DNA from: Pyropia yezoensis | Lineage: Eukaryota > Rhodophyta > Bangiophyceae > Bangiales > Bangiaceae | DNA: 64,000 nt | Assembly: GCA_009829735.1 (NCBI GenBank) | Contig: CM020618.1 | Location: forward strand, 6,698,627-6,762,626 | Direction of reading: 5' to 3' | Shown here: in pieces, positions 47,765-59,600 of the stretch | Position numbering within the stretch: the stretch's first letter is position 1 | Layout: the number at the start of each line of letters is the position of its first letter | Made by a program: the position numbers and the translations under genes | Notes under the pieces: generated by a model | What the model was told of the DNA's origin: nothing | Database searches by the model: none | Seen by the model: only the letters and a program-made list of their open reading frames with translations

Positions 47765-48331
47765 AGCGCCTTGCGTGAGCGGAGGAGATAGGCGGGGGAC
47801 GGCCCGACGGAAAGGATGCGTATGCGCCCGCCGCGGTGAGCAAGCCGTCCAGGGACAGGTGCTGGCGACACGGTAGCAGGTGCGTGGGGCGCGGGTGGAA
47901 AGGCGGAAGAAGAGAAAGGGTGCGGGCCAGGCCAAGCGCAGGAAGGTGGGGGAGGTGCGTGCGCCGGTTCGGTTCGGCGCTCCACGCGCGCGCCCGTGGG
48001 CACGACGCCCGGTGGTCAAGTGCTCCACGGGAGTGGTCACAAGTCGTCCCTGGCGGGCGATTCGACTCGTCCCAACCAATCTGGACGGGCGAAATCGCGG
48101 GCCACAGTCGGTCGTCTGGCATCCGGTTGGTCGGGCGATCATCCTTTCTCGGTGCTTTTGTCTGCGGCTGCTTCTCGTGCCTCGCGACCAACCCCCCTCC
48201 CAGCCAAGGGGGGTGGGCGCCACGCATCCTTTTGGTGTGGGTGCCGCGGGAGGTCGCCCTCCCATCGAGACGTTCCCACATCTGGTGCCTTCTCAGCTCC
48301 TGGTCAGTAGCGCCACCCCTCGCCTGGTGCC
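47765..48331. other. Divergent promoter region between ISCU (-) and the 48332 gene (+)
   Basis: 567 bp separating two head-to-head starts. No clear TATA box is seen. Compositional frames cross it but none has a domain. Likely a bidirectional promoter by position. Confidence 0.5.
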
Positions 48332-48609
48332 ATGGCGCCGCCCCCCCTCCCCCCCCCCATCCCCCAAAAAGAGCGCGACCCTGCCACCGCAGCGGCGATT
48401 GCCGCCGCCGTTGCGGCGGCAGCTTCGGACAAGGCGGTGCGGCGGGCAGCGGCCGGGGCGCCGCCGGCCGCCCGGACGGGGGGCAGCCGCCGCCGCCGTC
48501 GGCGGCACGGCTCGGACGACGATGACGACGTGTACGACGGGGATGACGGGGGCACCGCGGTCGCGGGCTATGACGACGACGACGACAAGACTGGCCACGG
48601 CGGCGGCGG

Positions 48610-48642
<33 letters not shown>

Positions 48643-49525
48643 TGGCGGTGACGGAAGCGGTGGCGAGCGTGCTAGCGGCGGCCGGCGGGGCACAGCCGCG
48701 GCCGCGGCGCCAGCCCGTCGCCGGCGGGCGTCGCGGTTTGGCTCCGCCGCTACCCCCGCCGCCGCCGGCACCGCCGCCGGCACCGCAGACGCCGACGCCG
48801 CCGTGCGGGGTGCGTGGCGGGACCGAGCGGCGGAGCGGCGGCGTGGTGGCGGCAGCGGAGGTGACGGCGGCGTGCCGGCTGCGGGGGTGCTGTCCCTTGC
48901 GCAGCTGACGCCCGTTGCGGCGGACGGCGGGGGTGGTGGCGGCGGCGGCGGCGGGCGGGGGGCGCAGCAGCAGTCGCCGCCCTCTGCCGACGCGGCCGCG
49001 GCGGCGGCGGCCACGGCCGCCGCGGCGGCCGCCGACGAGGCCGCCGACGAGGCGGCGATGCGGTCGGCGGTGGTGGCCGCTGCCGCCGCTGCCGCCTCTG
49101 CCGCGGCCGCTGCGGCGGCGGCTGCCACCGCAGCCAGCGACGGCGGGGCGGCGACGGCGCCACGCCGGGTCCCCCCCGCGCGGGGGAGCCGGCAGCTGCT
49201 CCTCTCTGCCGACGGGACGGTGGCGCCGGCAGTGGTGGCGGCCGGGCGCGCTGTGCCGCCAGCGGCGGCGGCATCCCCCAGTGGGGTGGAGCCCCCGTGG
49301 GTGTCCCTGGCCCTCCCGCGCACGGTGCTGGCGGCGCTCGCCGCGGCGGGCGTCCCGACGACGACCAGTGGGGCGGGGGACACGACGGGGGGGGGGGCGG
49401 GGGGGTGGAAAGCTCCAGCCGGCGCGGCCCCGCCCGACACCGCCGCCGCCGCCACCCCCGCTGTCGCTGCCGCTGGCCTGGGCGCACCAGCGTTGCCTGG
49501 GGCAGAGGTCGACATGTTTGCGTAA
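48332..49525 (+). CDS. Unrecognised low-complexity basic/acidic protein, possibly splicing-associated
   Basis: 397 residues, single exon. Order: a short Ala-rich helix (KERDPATAAAIAAAVAAAAS), a basic RRRRRRHG patch, acidic DDDDDVYDGDD and YDDDDDK blocks, a poly-Gly tract, RRRRASRFGS, then ADAAVRGAWRDRAAERRRGG. The WRDRAAERR piece resembles the YRDRAxERR motif of splicing-linked proteins such as RED/IK and RBM5; a nine-residue match in a biased protein is weak evidence. After a second Gly run come Ala-rich helices, RQLLLSADGTVAP, and VEPPWVSLALPRTVLAALAAAGV, ending EVDMFA. The mixed-charge, non-repetitive islands and the C/T-rich leader support a real gene. Nuclear location is likely from the basic patches. 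Confidence 0.6.
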
Positions 49526-49946
49526 CGCCCCCCGCTGGCGCTGGGGTGTCGGCACTGTGCGCAGCATCGCGGGGCGGGGGCCTCCGCGCCTGCCCTCGGG
49601 GGAGGCCGGGAGGAGGGAGGGGGCAGCAATGACCTGTGGACTTCTCCCCTGTGAGACCAAACGGGGAGCTGAAAGCGAGAAACTGTGGCTGGCCCCTCCG
49701 TGCCTTGGCGGCAGGGACAGAAAACAGCGAATGGGATGGGTACGACACACCCACGCAACCACTATTCACGCCTGAGCAGCCCAAAAAAAGAATGAGATTG
49801 GGGGGGCGAGACCGCAACCGCGGGGCCGCGGGGCAGTCCCACCCCTCCACGCCACACCCCCACTCGCCTCTGTCCACCCCCGGACTGGCTTACGCCGCCC
49901 CCCTCACTCGGCACGGCCCAGCGCCAACGAAAGGCGCCTGCCCCCC
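49526..49946. other. Spacer between convergent 3' ends
   Basis: Holds the 3' ends of the 48332 gene (+) and the UAS-UBX gene (-), including one copy of a 43-bp duplication. No gene. Confidence 0.6.
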
Positions 49947-49989
49947 TCACTCGGCACGGCCCAGCGCCAACGAAAGGCGCCTGCCCCCC
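49904..49989. repeat. 43-bp tandem duplication spanning a stop codon
   Basis: Two near-identical copies start at 49904 and 49947. Each contains, on the minus strand, the last ten codons plus TGA of the UAS-UBX gene (RLSLALGRAE, stop). Translation meets the copy at 49947-49989 first and ends there; the copy at 49904-49946 lies in the 3' UTR. Confidence 0.9.
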
Positions 49990-51768
49990 CCCCGCCCCCC
50001 CTTGCCCCCGAGGTCAGTGAGCGCCCCCCCCAGCTCCGCGTCGGTGAGGGGCGCCCACGGGTAGGGCCAGCCCAGTCGCGAAGCGGCCGCCCAGGCTGTC
50101 CCCCCCGATGCCACCGTGGCCCAGTCGCTCAGTACCGCCCGCGCGGGCGTCGTGGCCGCGGCCGTAGCCGCAAACCGCCTGACAACGCGACGGCCACACG
50201 CCAAGCGGAGGGCCACAACCAGCACCCCGGCAGACCCCGCGGGGGGCTCCACGCCCAGCCGCGCCGCCGCCGCGTTGATGGCGGACTCCTCTTCCGCGGC
50301 GGCGGCGGCAGCGGCAGAAGCGGCGGCCGCAGCGGCGGCGGCCGCTGCCTCTGCCGCCCGGTCCGCCGCGAGCGCCGCGTGGTACTCGGCGTCTTGCTCT
50401 GCCTTAAGCACCCGCTCCGCGCAAAGCGCCGCGTCGACGGCCGACTGGCCGCGTGACAGCGCGCGGGAGGTGAGCGAGGAGGTAGACGCGGCCGAAGTGC
50501 CGAGCCCGCCAGAGGCCGCCGCACCACCGAGTGAGGAGGACGACACGCTCGGAGACGCCATCCGCCGAGGGCGGATAGAAATGGGCGCCGATCGCGCAGG
50601 GCCAGAAGCGGGTGGGGGGGGCGTGCGCTGCACCGGGACCGTCCGGGGGGAAGATGACAACGACCGTGATGCGTCGCCACTAGCGTCACTGCGAGAGGCA
50701 TCAGCGGTAACGTCGTCACCGTCGCCACGAGAACGTGTCAACGGTCGGCGGTGAGGGTCGTCCTCACCGCTGTCCATCGCCGCATCTTCGTCGTCAAACA
50801 CGCTGTCCAAGCTAGCCTTCACCGTAGCAGTGGTGGAGGCGGCCGCGCCTGCCGCGGCCGCCTCAGCCGCGGCCGCCTCCTCCTCTTCCTCAATCTCCCG
50901 CACCACCGCCGCCATCTCCTCCTCGGTCGGCGACAGCATGTCAGGGGCAAGGCCCCTGTCCCCCCCACCTCCCCCTCCCAGTCCACCAGGCGCACCACAC
51001 TCGGCAAGCGACGCCTCAATCGCGGCCATCAGTTGCGCCTGCTCTTCGGCCACCGCCGCCTGGCGTGCCGCTTCGGCAGCCGCCGCCCGAGCCCGGTCCG
51101 CTGCTGACGCGCCGCCGCCGCCGCGGCGGGTCGACACTTCGGGTGCCTTGTCCGCCGCGTGCGCCGGCCCGAGGGCGGTGCCCTCACACACATGCTGGGC
51201 CGCAAAGGCGGTGAGCGCTGGGAGGAGGGTGGCCAGCTCGACGACCTCCCCCGGCCGTTCGCCCCATACCATGAGTCGCTCGCCCGTCCGCGGGTCCAGA
51301 ACAGCCAGGTGCGGCAGCCGCTCCGCCGGATAGTACGCCCGATACGCAGACGCGTCCATGCTCATATGGGACCGCTGCCACAGCACATAGCTCGAACCCA
51401 GCAGGGACCGCACTGCAGGGTCGGACCACACGTCCCGGTTGAGCACCAAAGACGCCAGTGCACCCGCCTCTTGCACATTGACTAGGAGCCACTTCTTGGC
51501 CCCCACCGCAGAGGTCATGGCAGCCGCCAAGCTGCCACGAAAGACAATGTCCGCGGGCGGCCGGAATGCTGCGTCCAGGGGGGTGGCTTCCGCGGCGGGC
51601 GCCGCCACGTCAGGGGCAGCAGGTAACACCCGAGGGCCCGACAGGGGGGCGGGAGCAAACTGCGGCGGGGGGGGGGGCGGCGGTGGATGCGGTGAAAGAG
51701 CAGCGCGGGGGGTCTCGATGAATCCATGAGCAGCGGCCAACGGAGGTGGAGGCGGCGGCGGCGGCGGA

Positions 51769-51800
<32 letters not shown>

Positions 51801-52259
51801 GGCCACCAGCTGTGACAGCAGCACCGTGGTTGGGAGGCGTGGCACCGCCAGACGGGTGAATGACGGTGGCGGCGGAGGCGACGGCAGCGGTGGTCCACCC
51901 CCGCCGTCCCGCCCACTCGCGGCGGGCGTCAAGGGCGACGAGGCACCGCCGGGGGGGGTGCCAGTGTCGGCTGGCGGCCGAGGAAGCAGTGAAGACGGCG
52001 GCGGCGGCGGCAACGACAGGAGCGGCGGCTGCGCGTCATCGCCACCACCGTCTTCACCGCCAACACCGCCGCCACCCCAACCGCGAAAGCCCCGCGACGG
52101 GTGGGGAGGCGGCGGCGGCGGCGGAGGGGACGGCGGAGGCCCGCGCTTGCGCGCTGGGCTGGCCGCCCCGTGAGCGGCGGGCGGCCGGGGGGGGGGCGGC
52201 GCCTCTGACGCGTCGGTCGAGACGGGGCCAAAGAGGGAGGAGAGGGAGAGGTCGTCCAT
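49947..52259 (-). CDS. UAS-UBX domain protein, Cdc48/p97 adaptor (UBXN7/PUX7-like)
   Basis: 770 residues from ATG 52259; an open frame extends upstream to 52946 but is unlike coding, and MDDLSLSSLFGPV is a sensible start. Residues 1-225 are Pro-rich with two poly-Pro tracts. The UAS (thioredoxin-like) domain is about 229-357: RPPADIVFRGSLAAAM, KKWLLVNVQEAGALASLVLN, RDVWSDPAV, YVLWQRSHMS and HLAVLDPRTGERLMVWGERP, close to UBXN7-type proteins. A ubiquitin-interacting-like helix (EEQAQLMAAIEASLAE, about 405-420) and an acidic EEEEEAAAAE helix follow. Near the end AERVLKAEQDAEYHAALAAD is the linker helix typical of UBX proteins, then a diverged UBX domain (about 665-770: VLVVALRLACGRRVVRRF ... 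TDLGG). It probably links ubiquitylated cargo to the Cdc48/p97 ATPase. No UBA domain was seen at the N-terminus. Confidence 0.85.
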
Positions 52260-54363
52260 GCTGCCACCGCCGCCGACACCGCTGCGGTGCTGGCAGGTTC
52301 CGTGGGGAGGGGGAAGGTGGCAAGAGGGGGAGACGAACAGTCGCAAGGCGGGGGTGAGAATGGGAGGGGGAAGGGGCGGGTGGTCAGGGGGTGAGGTTGG
52401 CGGGAAGCGTGGCGGACAGGGGGCGGTGGGAAGAGCAGGGGAAACGAAACGAGCGGCAGGGGGGAAGAAACGGGCGGGTGGTGGGGGGAGCGGGCGGGGC
52501 ACAAGGTACGGGCGGGGAACAAGGTACGGGCGGCGTGGGAGTGGACGGGCCAGCGAGGCGGCGAGAGTGGCGGTCGCCGTCTCGCACGCGAAGGTCCCCG
52601 CTGAGGACTGTGCGGGTGGGGGTGGCGTCTCACACACCACCAGCGCCCACAGCGCAAGCACAGACAGAAAGCAAACAGCAAAAAAAAAAGACAAGCAAGA
52701 ACGCAAGCGGCTCTGCGTTGAGTCGTAAAGAGCCAGACGGTTGGCTTCCACCACACAGGGACAGGCGGGAGATGAAGGAGCAAGCAGTGACCCAACAGAG
52801 AGAACGAAGCCTGGTGGAGGAGGGAGGGAGGGGCGGAGGGAGGTGGTCGCCACGCAGACTACCCACGGTCGACGGGCCAGCGCTCGCGCACCCCCCACCA
52901 CCGCAGTCTCGGAGGGCGAGAGCATGTGCCGCTGGCCTCCTCGCAAACAGCGGGGGCGTCACCGGGGCGGAGAGGAGGGGAGATACATACGCGAGCCGCC
53001 CCCCCCCCACCGACACCTCTGGCAGAGGTAGAACGACCCACGCAGAGCGAGCTTGGGACGCTGTCTGGGTCCCCCCTCCCCGACCACGAAAACGTCGACA
53101 GCAGCTGCGGCGCAGCCAATGGGATGTCGATCCTGTGCGGGCAGCGGCCCACCGTTGGTCCCATGCAAAGAAAAAGGTGAAGAAAGTGCCTGCGCCAGAG
53201 CTAGAAGCTGGCAGGTGGGGAGATTGGAGAGATACATGCTGGTCGATATCTATAACAACTACTTTATCATATAATTAGAGCGCTAAAGCGGTGCTCTCCG
53301 CTTCAGTGCCGTAATTGCACTTGCTTCCTCATGCGCGGTGGAGCGCCAGCGAATTTCATGTCGCACCTCCCTCAAATTCAATCCTCTGTGTGGTCATCGT
53401 CATCACTTCTGGGCGCGCTTGTTGGTCGCGTCCGCGATCACGCTCACCAAGTCGCGGCCGGTGCGGCGTCGCCAGGCCATGGCGCTCTCGCTTGGTCGTC
53501 CCTGCGCGCGCCTCACCCCCCTCGCGCCCTCCCCCCGCACGCGCTACACACCTCCAAACTAATCACGGCGACCACGCTCCAACTTCCAAGGTGAACCCGC
53601 CTGCGGCAATGACGTGGTGGCCTCGTCAGAGCGAGCGGCGACGGAAGCACACGCCGCCGCTGCGGTGGGCAGGCGCCGGCGGCAGGCCGGGCGCGCGGGC
53701 GCCCACGGGCGCGCCTCACGGTCTGCATCATGATGGGGTGGGGAGCGGCGCGTCCCGCCGACGTTGCTGCCTGCCATGACGGCGGCGTAATTCGCTGGTC
53801 CGCCCCTGCGCCGCTGCCATCGAGCGTGGGGGTGGTGGGGGGGGGGGGCGGCGGCCAACGTGACGCGGCCGTCGGAACCCTGGCGCGGTGGTGCACCGGG
53901 GGGGGGGGGGCGGCGCGTTTGCTTGCTGCCACTCCGCCTTGGGCCGCTGTGGCGGACGGCGTCCCCCCCCAGCGTCGGTCCTTCCTGCCTGCAGCCTGTG
54001 TGACCACGGGTGGGGGGCCGCTGCGGGCGGGGCTCTGCCCTCTCTCCTGCGTCGCCCCGGGCGGTCTCTGCAGCCGCCTTCCGGTCCGTCCTGACTTCTT
54101 GGGGGCGCGGCACTCGCTTGCCCGCCGCGGTCTCTTTTTGGTGCCCGCCCCTCCTTCCCATTGTCGTCAACGGTGACACGGGCAGCCGACCGTTCTCGCG
54201 CCCCTTCCTTCCCCCCCCATATCTCTCCCCTCCTCTGACGCCTGCGCCGGGCCGCTCGACACGACTGGCCAGGTCGCCCCCGTCTGTCACCTCCCCCATC
54301 CCCCCCCTTCCCCCCCACCCCCCCCCCCCCCACGCCACTCTCCTCCCCCTTCACACCTCCCTC
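52260..54363. other. Divergent intergenic region
   Basis: Promoter side of UAS-UBX (-) and of the RCC1-like gene (+). 53230-53310 is AT-rich with a hairpin-like GCGCTAAAGC...GCTTCAG stretch. 54285-54363 is an almost pure C/T leader before the next ATG. Overlapping compositional frames on both strands (for example 53559-54338 minus) have no domain. Confidence 0.5.
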
Positions 54364-56376
54364 ATGGCGGTACGCGGCTGCCCCCCCCCGCGGCAGCGGC
54401 GTCCGACGGCGGAGCGGCGGCGGCCACGGCTGCTGGCCGCCGCCGGCGCCGCGGCGGCGACGGCGGTGGTGGCGGCGGCGCTCGGGGCCGCGCCCACCCC
54501 CGCCGCTGGCGAGCTCCCCGTCGTCACGTACATGCTCAGCAATTTCCAGCTGATGGGCCTCGCGCAGGGAAGTAGCTCAGCCATCCGCGCGCTCGACGAC
54601 GCGCTCTACTTTTGGGGTGACCAGATCCCGGTCAACTCGGAGCAGAGCACCGGCCAGTATACCTGGCTGTCGGTCGACAGTCACACGGGCTACGCTTGCG
54701 GGATTGAGCGAGTGACGCTGCAGATCATGTGCTGGGGGGTCGACAAGCAGGTACGTGGGGTTCCTTTTTCCTCGTTTGGTCGCTGGCGGCGGAGCATGGT
54801 GGGTGGGGTGGCTTGGTTGGTGGGTGGGTGGGTCTCTTTCGACCCGTGGCCTTTGACGACCCCGTCGGTGGTGTGTACATGGTGTCCATGTCCTGCGTGG
54901 CTCTTTGGTGTGGGTGCAGCCTTGTCTAACCATCACCAACGCGGCACCTCCTTTGCTTGTTTTCTCTGTGATTGGCTTGTTTACTGTTGTTGCCTGGTTG
55001 TGTTTTTTTTTTATTCTCTTTCGGGCCACCCAGGCGGTCAGCGCCACCCCGACCGGACAGGCTGCCTTACAAATCAGCACCGGCTCGCAGCACGCCTGTG
55101 CCTTGACGTTTGACGCGGACCTGGTGGACCTCCAGCACCTGGCGCTCAAGGCGGACACGCCCGACAACAACGCGGCCTTTCTCGAATCCCTCGTTCCCGT
55201 CTGTTGGGGTAGCGGCGGGCAGCAGTCGAGCGAAAACCTGGTCCCCCCCGCGATTGGCAACGCCGCCGACGGGGACCCGGTCGTGTCCGTCCGCGCTGGC
55301 GACGGCTTTACGTGCGTCCGCACGTACAAGGGGCGCGTTCAATGCTCTGGTGCGTACGGCAGCCTCCCCGGCTCTGCCGAGTCGCAGGTCCCCGAAGGTG
55401 TCCTCTTTTCTGCCCTTACCGCGGGGGAGAAGCACGTGGCAGGGGTGGTGATGGACACGGCCGAACTCCGCGCCTGGGGTGATTGCTCTTCCCTCAACGA
55501 GTGCACCGCGCCAACGGGAGTGTCTTGGGCGGGTGCCGAGGGCAGCCTGTCGGCCGGCCGCATGTTTACCTGCGCCCTTGACACGCAGCTACGGCCGCAC
55601 TGCTGGGGACGCGTGTTCTGGCCGCGCGGCACCCCAGCCGTGTCCGAGTTTATTGAGATCAACTCGGGGATGAGCCACACGTGCGGCATCCGTCGCAACG
55701 ACACGCGAGCGGCGTGCTGGGGCGAGTGCTCCTTTGGCGAGTACGTTTTCTTCTTTTTCTTTGTTTTTCTTCTTGTGGTTGATGGTGGGCGCGACACTGT
55801 TGTTTTGCCGACAGCAAAGGGGTCGGCACCGGTCGTTCGGTCGGCTAGCCCGTGTCACTACTGGTCGACTACTCTGTGGGGTCTCATTCGGCGGCGGGCG
55901 GCGTTTGAGTGGCTGGTCAGGGCCTCTGGCTGTGACGCCCCACTCTTTGTGGCGCCCATACGTTGCACGGCGGGCGCTGACTGGTGGTGTGCTTGCTCTT
56001 GCTGTTTCGCTCTTTTTTGTTCGGCTTCATTTCTTGTGCGCCATCCGTCCCCTTTTTTGCTTCGCAACGCAGGTGCGACCCGCCGGTGGAGTTTAACCGC
56101 ATCCCCTGTGAGCGTCATGCGGCGCGGGGCACCTGCCTCCGCGCCGTCTCGTCCGGCGTGTGCGAGTCCCGCTCGTGCACCGCCGGCTACACGTGGCGCT
56201 TCGACGCACCTTGTGGTTGCTACTATAAGCTGTCAAGCATCTCAGTGGCCAATGCTGGGGCGGCGATCGGGGGGCGCACTGATGGGGGCACTGATTGCCA
56301 CAAGGTGGCGGGCGTGCCTTTTTTCTTTATGGACCGGGTGGACCAGAGCAACCAGGCGCCGAGGTGCCAGACATAA
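54364..56376 (+). CDS. Secreted RCC1-like beta-propeller repeat protein (three exons)
   Basis: Exons 54364-54750, 55034-55740 and 56073-56376; introns of 283 and 332 bp both start GTACGT and end CAG. Splicing joins codons cleanly in phases 0 and 2, giving 465 residues. An Arg-rich start and a hydrophobic segment (about 23-44) form a signal peptide. Repeats carry the pattern seen in extracellular RCC1-like propellers, such as plant CRINKLY4-type receptors: YACGIERVTLQIMCWGVD, HACALTFDAD ... VCWGSGG, FTCVRTYKGRVQCSG, HVAGVVMDTAELRAWGD, FTCALDTQLRPHCWG and HTCGIRRNDTRAACWG. Each has a Cys near the start and a CWG-like end, suggesting a disulfide per blade. Exon 3 is a Cys-rich C-terminal module (CDPPVEF, CERH, CLRAV, CESRSC, CGCYYK). 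No membrane anchor was found. Likely an extracellular binding protein; ligand unknown. Confidence 0.85.
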
Positions 56377-56620
56377 GCACGCCCCTCGAGCTGTAGGGGT
56401 CGGTGATGTGGACTAGGGTGGGAATGGGGCGAGGGGGAATGGGGTAGGGGAGGGTTGCTAAAGTCTTAGTGTCTATTCCACCGACCGGACCATTTGAGGC
56501 GCCTAACGTACATACAACATATTCCTCTACGTAATGTACATCTGAGCTTTTACGGTTCCACTTTTTTCACATTAACAGACTTGCGCCAACGAGACGCGTC
56601 GTTCGCACTCGTTGATTGTT
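56377..56620. other. AT-richer spacer before the satellite array
   Basis: Bases 56450-56620 show no G/C homopolymers and no match to the following repeat unit until about 56619, where the array begins abruptly. Confidence 0.5.
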
Positions 56621-59600
56621 GGATTGCGTAAAATCCTGAAGCATTATCCAGTGTTCATAAACTGGTGCACTTTCGCTTTCTTCCCAATTGACGCCACCCC
56701 CGCGGCCCTTTCCTGCGGGCTTGCTCTGCAGGGGGCGGCGCGACCGACAGCACCGTGTCGCTGAAGACGGTGTTGCAGTTTCTCAGGCCATTGCCGCTGT
56801 GAGCTCCTGGGGACTTCGGACTGCACAACGCTCAAGGTCCGCTATCTCGACTCGACGGGGCTCCAGAAAACGAGGTTTGTATCGTAAGGGGCCACATTTG
56901 ATCATTGTTAGATTAAATGATCTACTTTTTCAAGGCCCGTTCTCATATTTCTCGTCGTCTCCTCCTGATGATGACATCAGTATCAATTAAACGGACGGAG
57001 CGCTAACTGTTTAGCGTCGGAGGAGGTTGGGCTCATCCCACTCCAGGGAGAGCTTAGCCCGTACTCTCTCATATATATGTGCGTCTACTCATCGCCTGAT
57101 TCTAGCAGCAGAAAAAAAACTTGGCGCTTTCATGGGGTAGATTTGACGGAATGGTTCTCCTTGCCTATGATACAGCACGTCCGCCGAAAGGTATACATGC
57201 CGAGAATGACCTGGAAAACATCCGCCCCCAGATGCCTCGCCAACCGAGGGCCTGGCGCAACTTGAATTTGTTCTGCAGCCTGCGTCACAGCCTCGACGTA
57301 CATGAGTGGGCCCTCCAGTCCAATTATCAACCTGTGCGCCCTTGTGGGGGGACAGCTGTGACTGTGGCTTTGTTTTGCAGACTGCGTCGCAGTGTTGATG
57401 CACATGAGTGGGCCCTCCAGGCGGTGTACATTGGCCGCAAGTTCTACCATGCGCTCATCCCCCAAGGCCTTGGCGGCCAACCCCGAGAGTGGCGCCGATG
57501 TTTTTTGGATTGCGTAAAATCCTGAAGCATTATCCAGTGTTCATAAACTGGTGCACTTTCGCTTTCTTCCCAATTGACGCCACCCCCGCGGCCCTTTCCT
57601 GCGGGCTTGCTCTGCAGGGGGCGGCGCGACCGACAGCACCGTGTCGCTGAAGACGGTGTTGCAGTTTCTCAGGCCATTGCCGCTGTGAGCTCCTGGGGAC
57701 TTCGGACTGCACAACGCTCAAGGTCCGCTATCTCGACTCGACGGGGCTCCAGAAAACGAGGTTTGTATCGTAAGGGGCCACATTTGATCATTGTTAGATT
57801 AAATGATCTACTTTTTCAAGGCCCGTTCTCATATTTCTCGTCGTCTCCTCCTGATGATGACATCAGTATCAATTAAACGGACGGAGCGCTAACTGTTTAG
57901 CGTCGGAGGAGGTTGGGCTCATCCCACTCCAGGGAGAGCTTAGCCCGTACTCTCTCATATATATGTGCGTCTACTCATCGCCTGATTCTAGCAGCAGAAA
58001 AAAAACTTGGCGCTTTCATGGGGTAGATTTGACGGAATGGTTCTCCTTGCCTATGATACAGCACGTCCGCCGAAAGGTATACATGCCGAGAATGACCTGG
58101 AAAACCTCCGCCCCCAGATGCCTCGCCAACCGAGGGCCTGGCGCAACTTGAATTTGTTCTGCAGCCTGCGTCACAGCCTCGACGTACATGAGTGGGCCCT
58201 CCAGTCCAATTATCAACCTGTGCGCCCTTGTGGGGGGACAGCTGTGACTGTGGCTTTGTTTTGCAGACTGCGTCGCAGTGTTGATGCACATGAGTGGGCC
58301 CTCCAGGCGGTGTACATTGGCCGCAAGTTCTACCATGCGCTCATCCCCCAAGGCCTTGGCGGCCAACCCCGAGAGTGGCGCCGATGTTTTTTGGATTGCG
58401 TAAAATCCTGAAGCATTATCCAGTGTTCATAAACTGGTGCACTTTCGCTTTCTTCCCAATTGACGCCACCCCCGCGGCCCTTTCCTGCGGGCTTGCTCTG
58501 CAGGGGGCGGCGCGACCGACAGCACCGTGTCGCTGAAGACGGTGTTGCAGTTTCTCAGGCCATTGCCGCTGTGAGCTCCTGGGGACTTCGGACTGCACAA
58601 CGCTCAAGGTCCGCTATCTCGACTCGACGGGGCTCCAGAAAACGAGGTTTGTATCGTAAGGGGCCACATTTGATCATTGTTAGATTAAATGATCTACTTT
58701 TTCAAGGCCCGTTCTCATATTTCTCGTCGTCTCCTCCTGATGATGACATCAGTATCAATTAAACGGACGGAGCGCTAACTTTTTAGCGTCGGAGGAGGTT
58801 GGGCTCATCCCACTCCAGGGAGAGCTTAGCCCGTATTTCTCATTTATATGTGCGTCTACTCATCGCCTGATTCTAGCAGCAGAAAAAAGACTTGGCGCTT
58901 TCATGGGGTAGATTTGACGGAATGGTTCTCCTTGCCTATGATACAGCACGTCCGCCGAAAGGTATACATGCCGAGAATGACCTGGAAAACATCCGCCCCC
59001 AGATGCCTCGCCAACCGAGGGCCTGGCGCAACTTGAATTTGTTCTGCAGCCTGCGTCACAGCCTCGACGTGCATGAGTGGGCCCTCCAGTCCAATTATCA
59101 ACCTGTGCGCCCTTGTGGGGGGACAGCTGTGACTGTGGCTTTGTTTTGCAGACTGCGTCGCAGTGTTGATGCACATGAGTGGGCCCTCCAGGCGGTGTAC
59201 ATTGGCCGCAAGTTCTACCATGCGCTCATCCCCCAAGGCCTTGGCGGCCAACCCCGAGAGTGGCGCCGATGTTTTTTGGATTGCGTAAAATCCTGAAGCA
59301 TTATCCAGTGTTCATAAACTGGTGCACTTTCGCTTTCTTCCCAATTGACGCCACCCCCGCGGCCCTTTCCTGCGGGCTTGCTCTGCAGGGGGCGGCGCGA
59401 CCGACAGCACCGTGTCGCTGAAGACGGTGTTGCAGTTCCTCAGGCCATTGCCGCTGTGAGCTCCTGGGGACTTCGGACTGCACAACGCTCAAGGTCCGCT
59501 ATCTCAACTCGACGGGGCTCCAGAAAACGAGGTTTGTATCGTAAGGGGCCACATTTGATCATTGTTAGATTAAATGATCTACTTTTTCAAGGCCCGTTCT

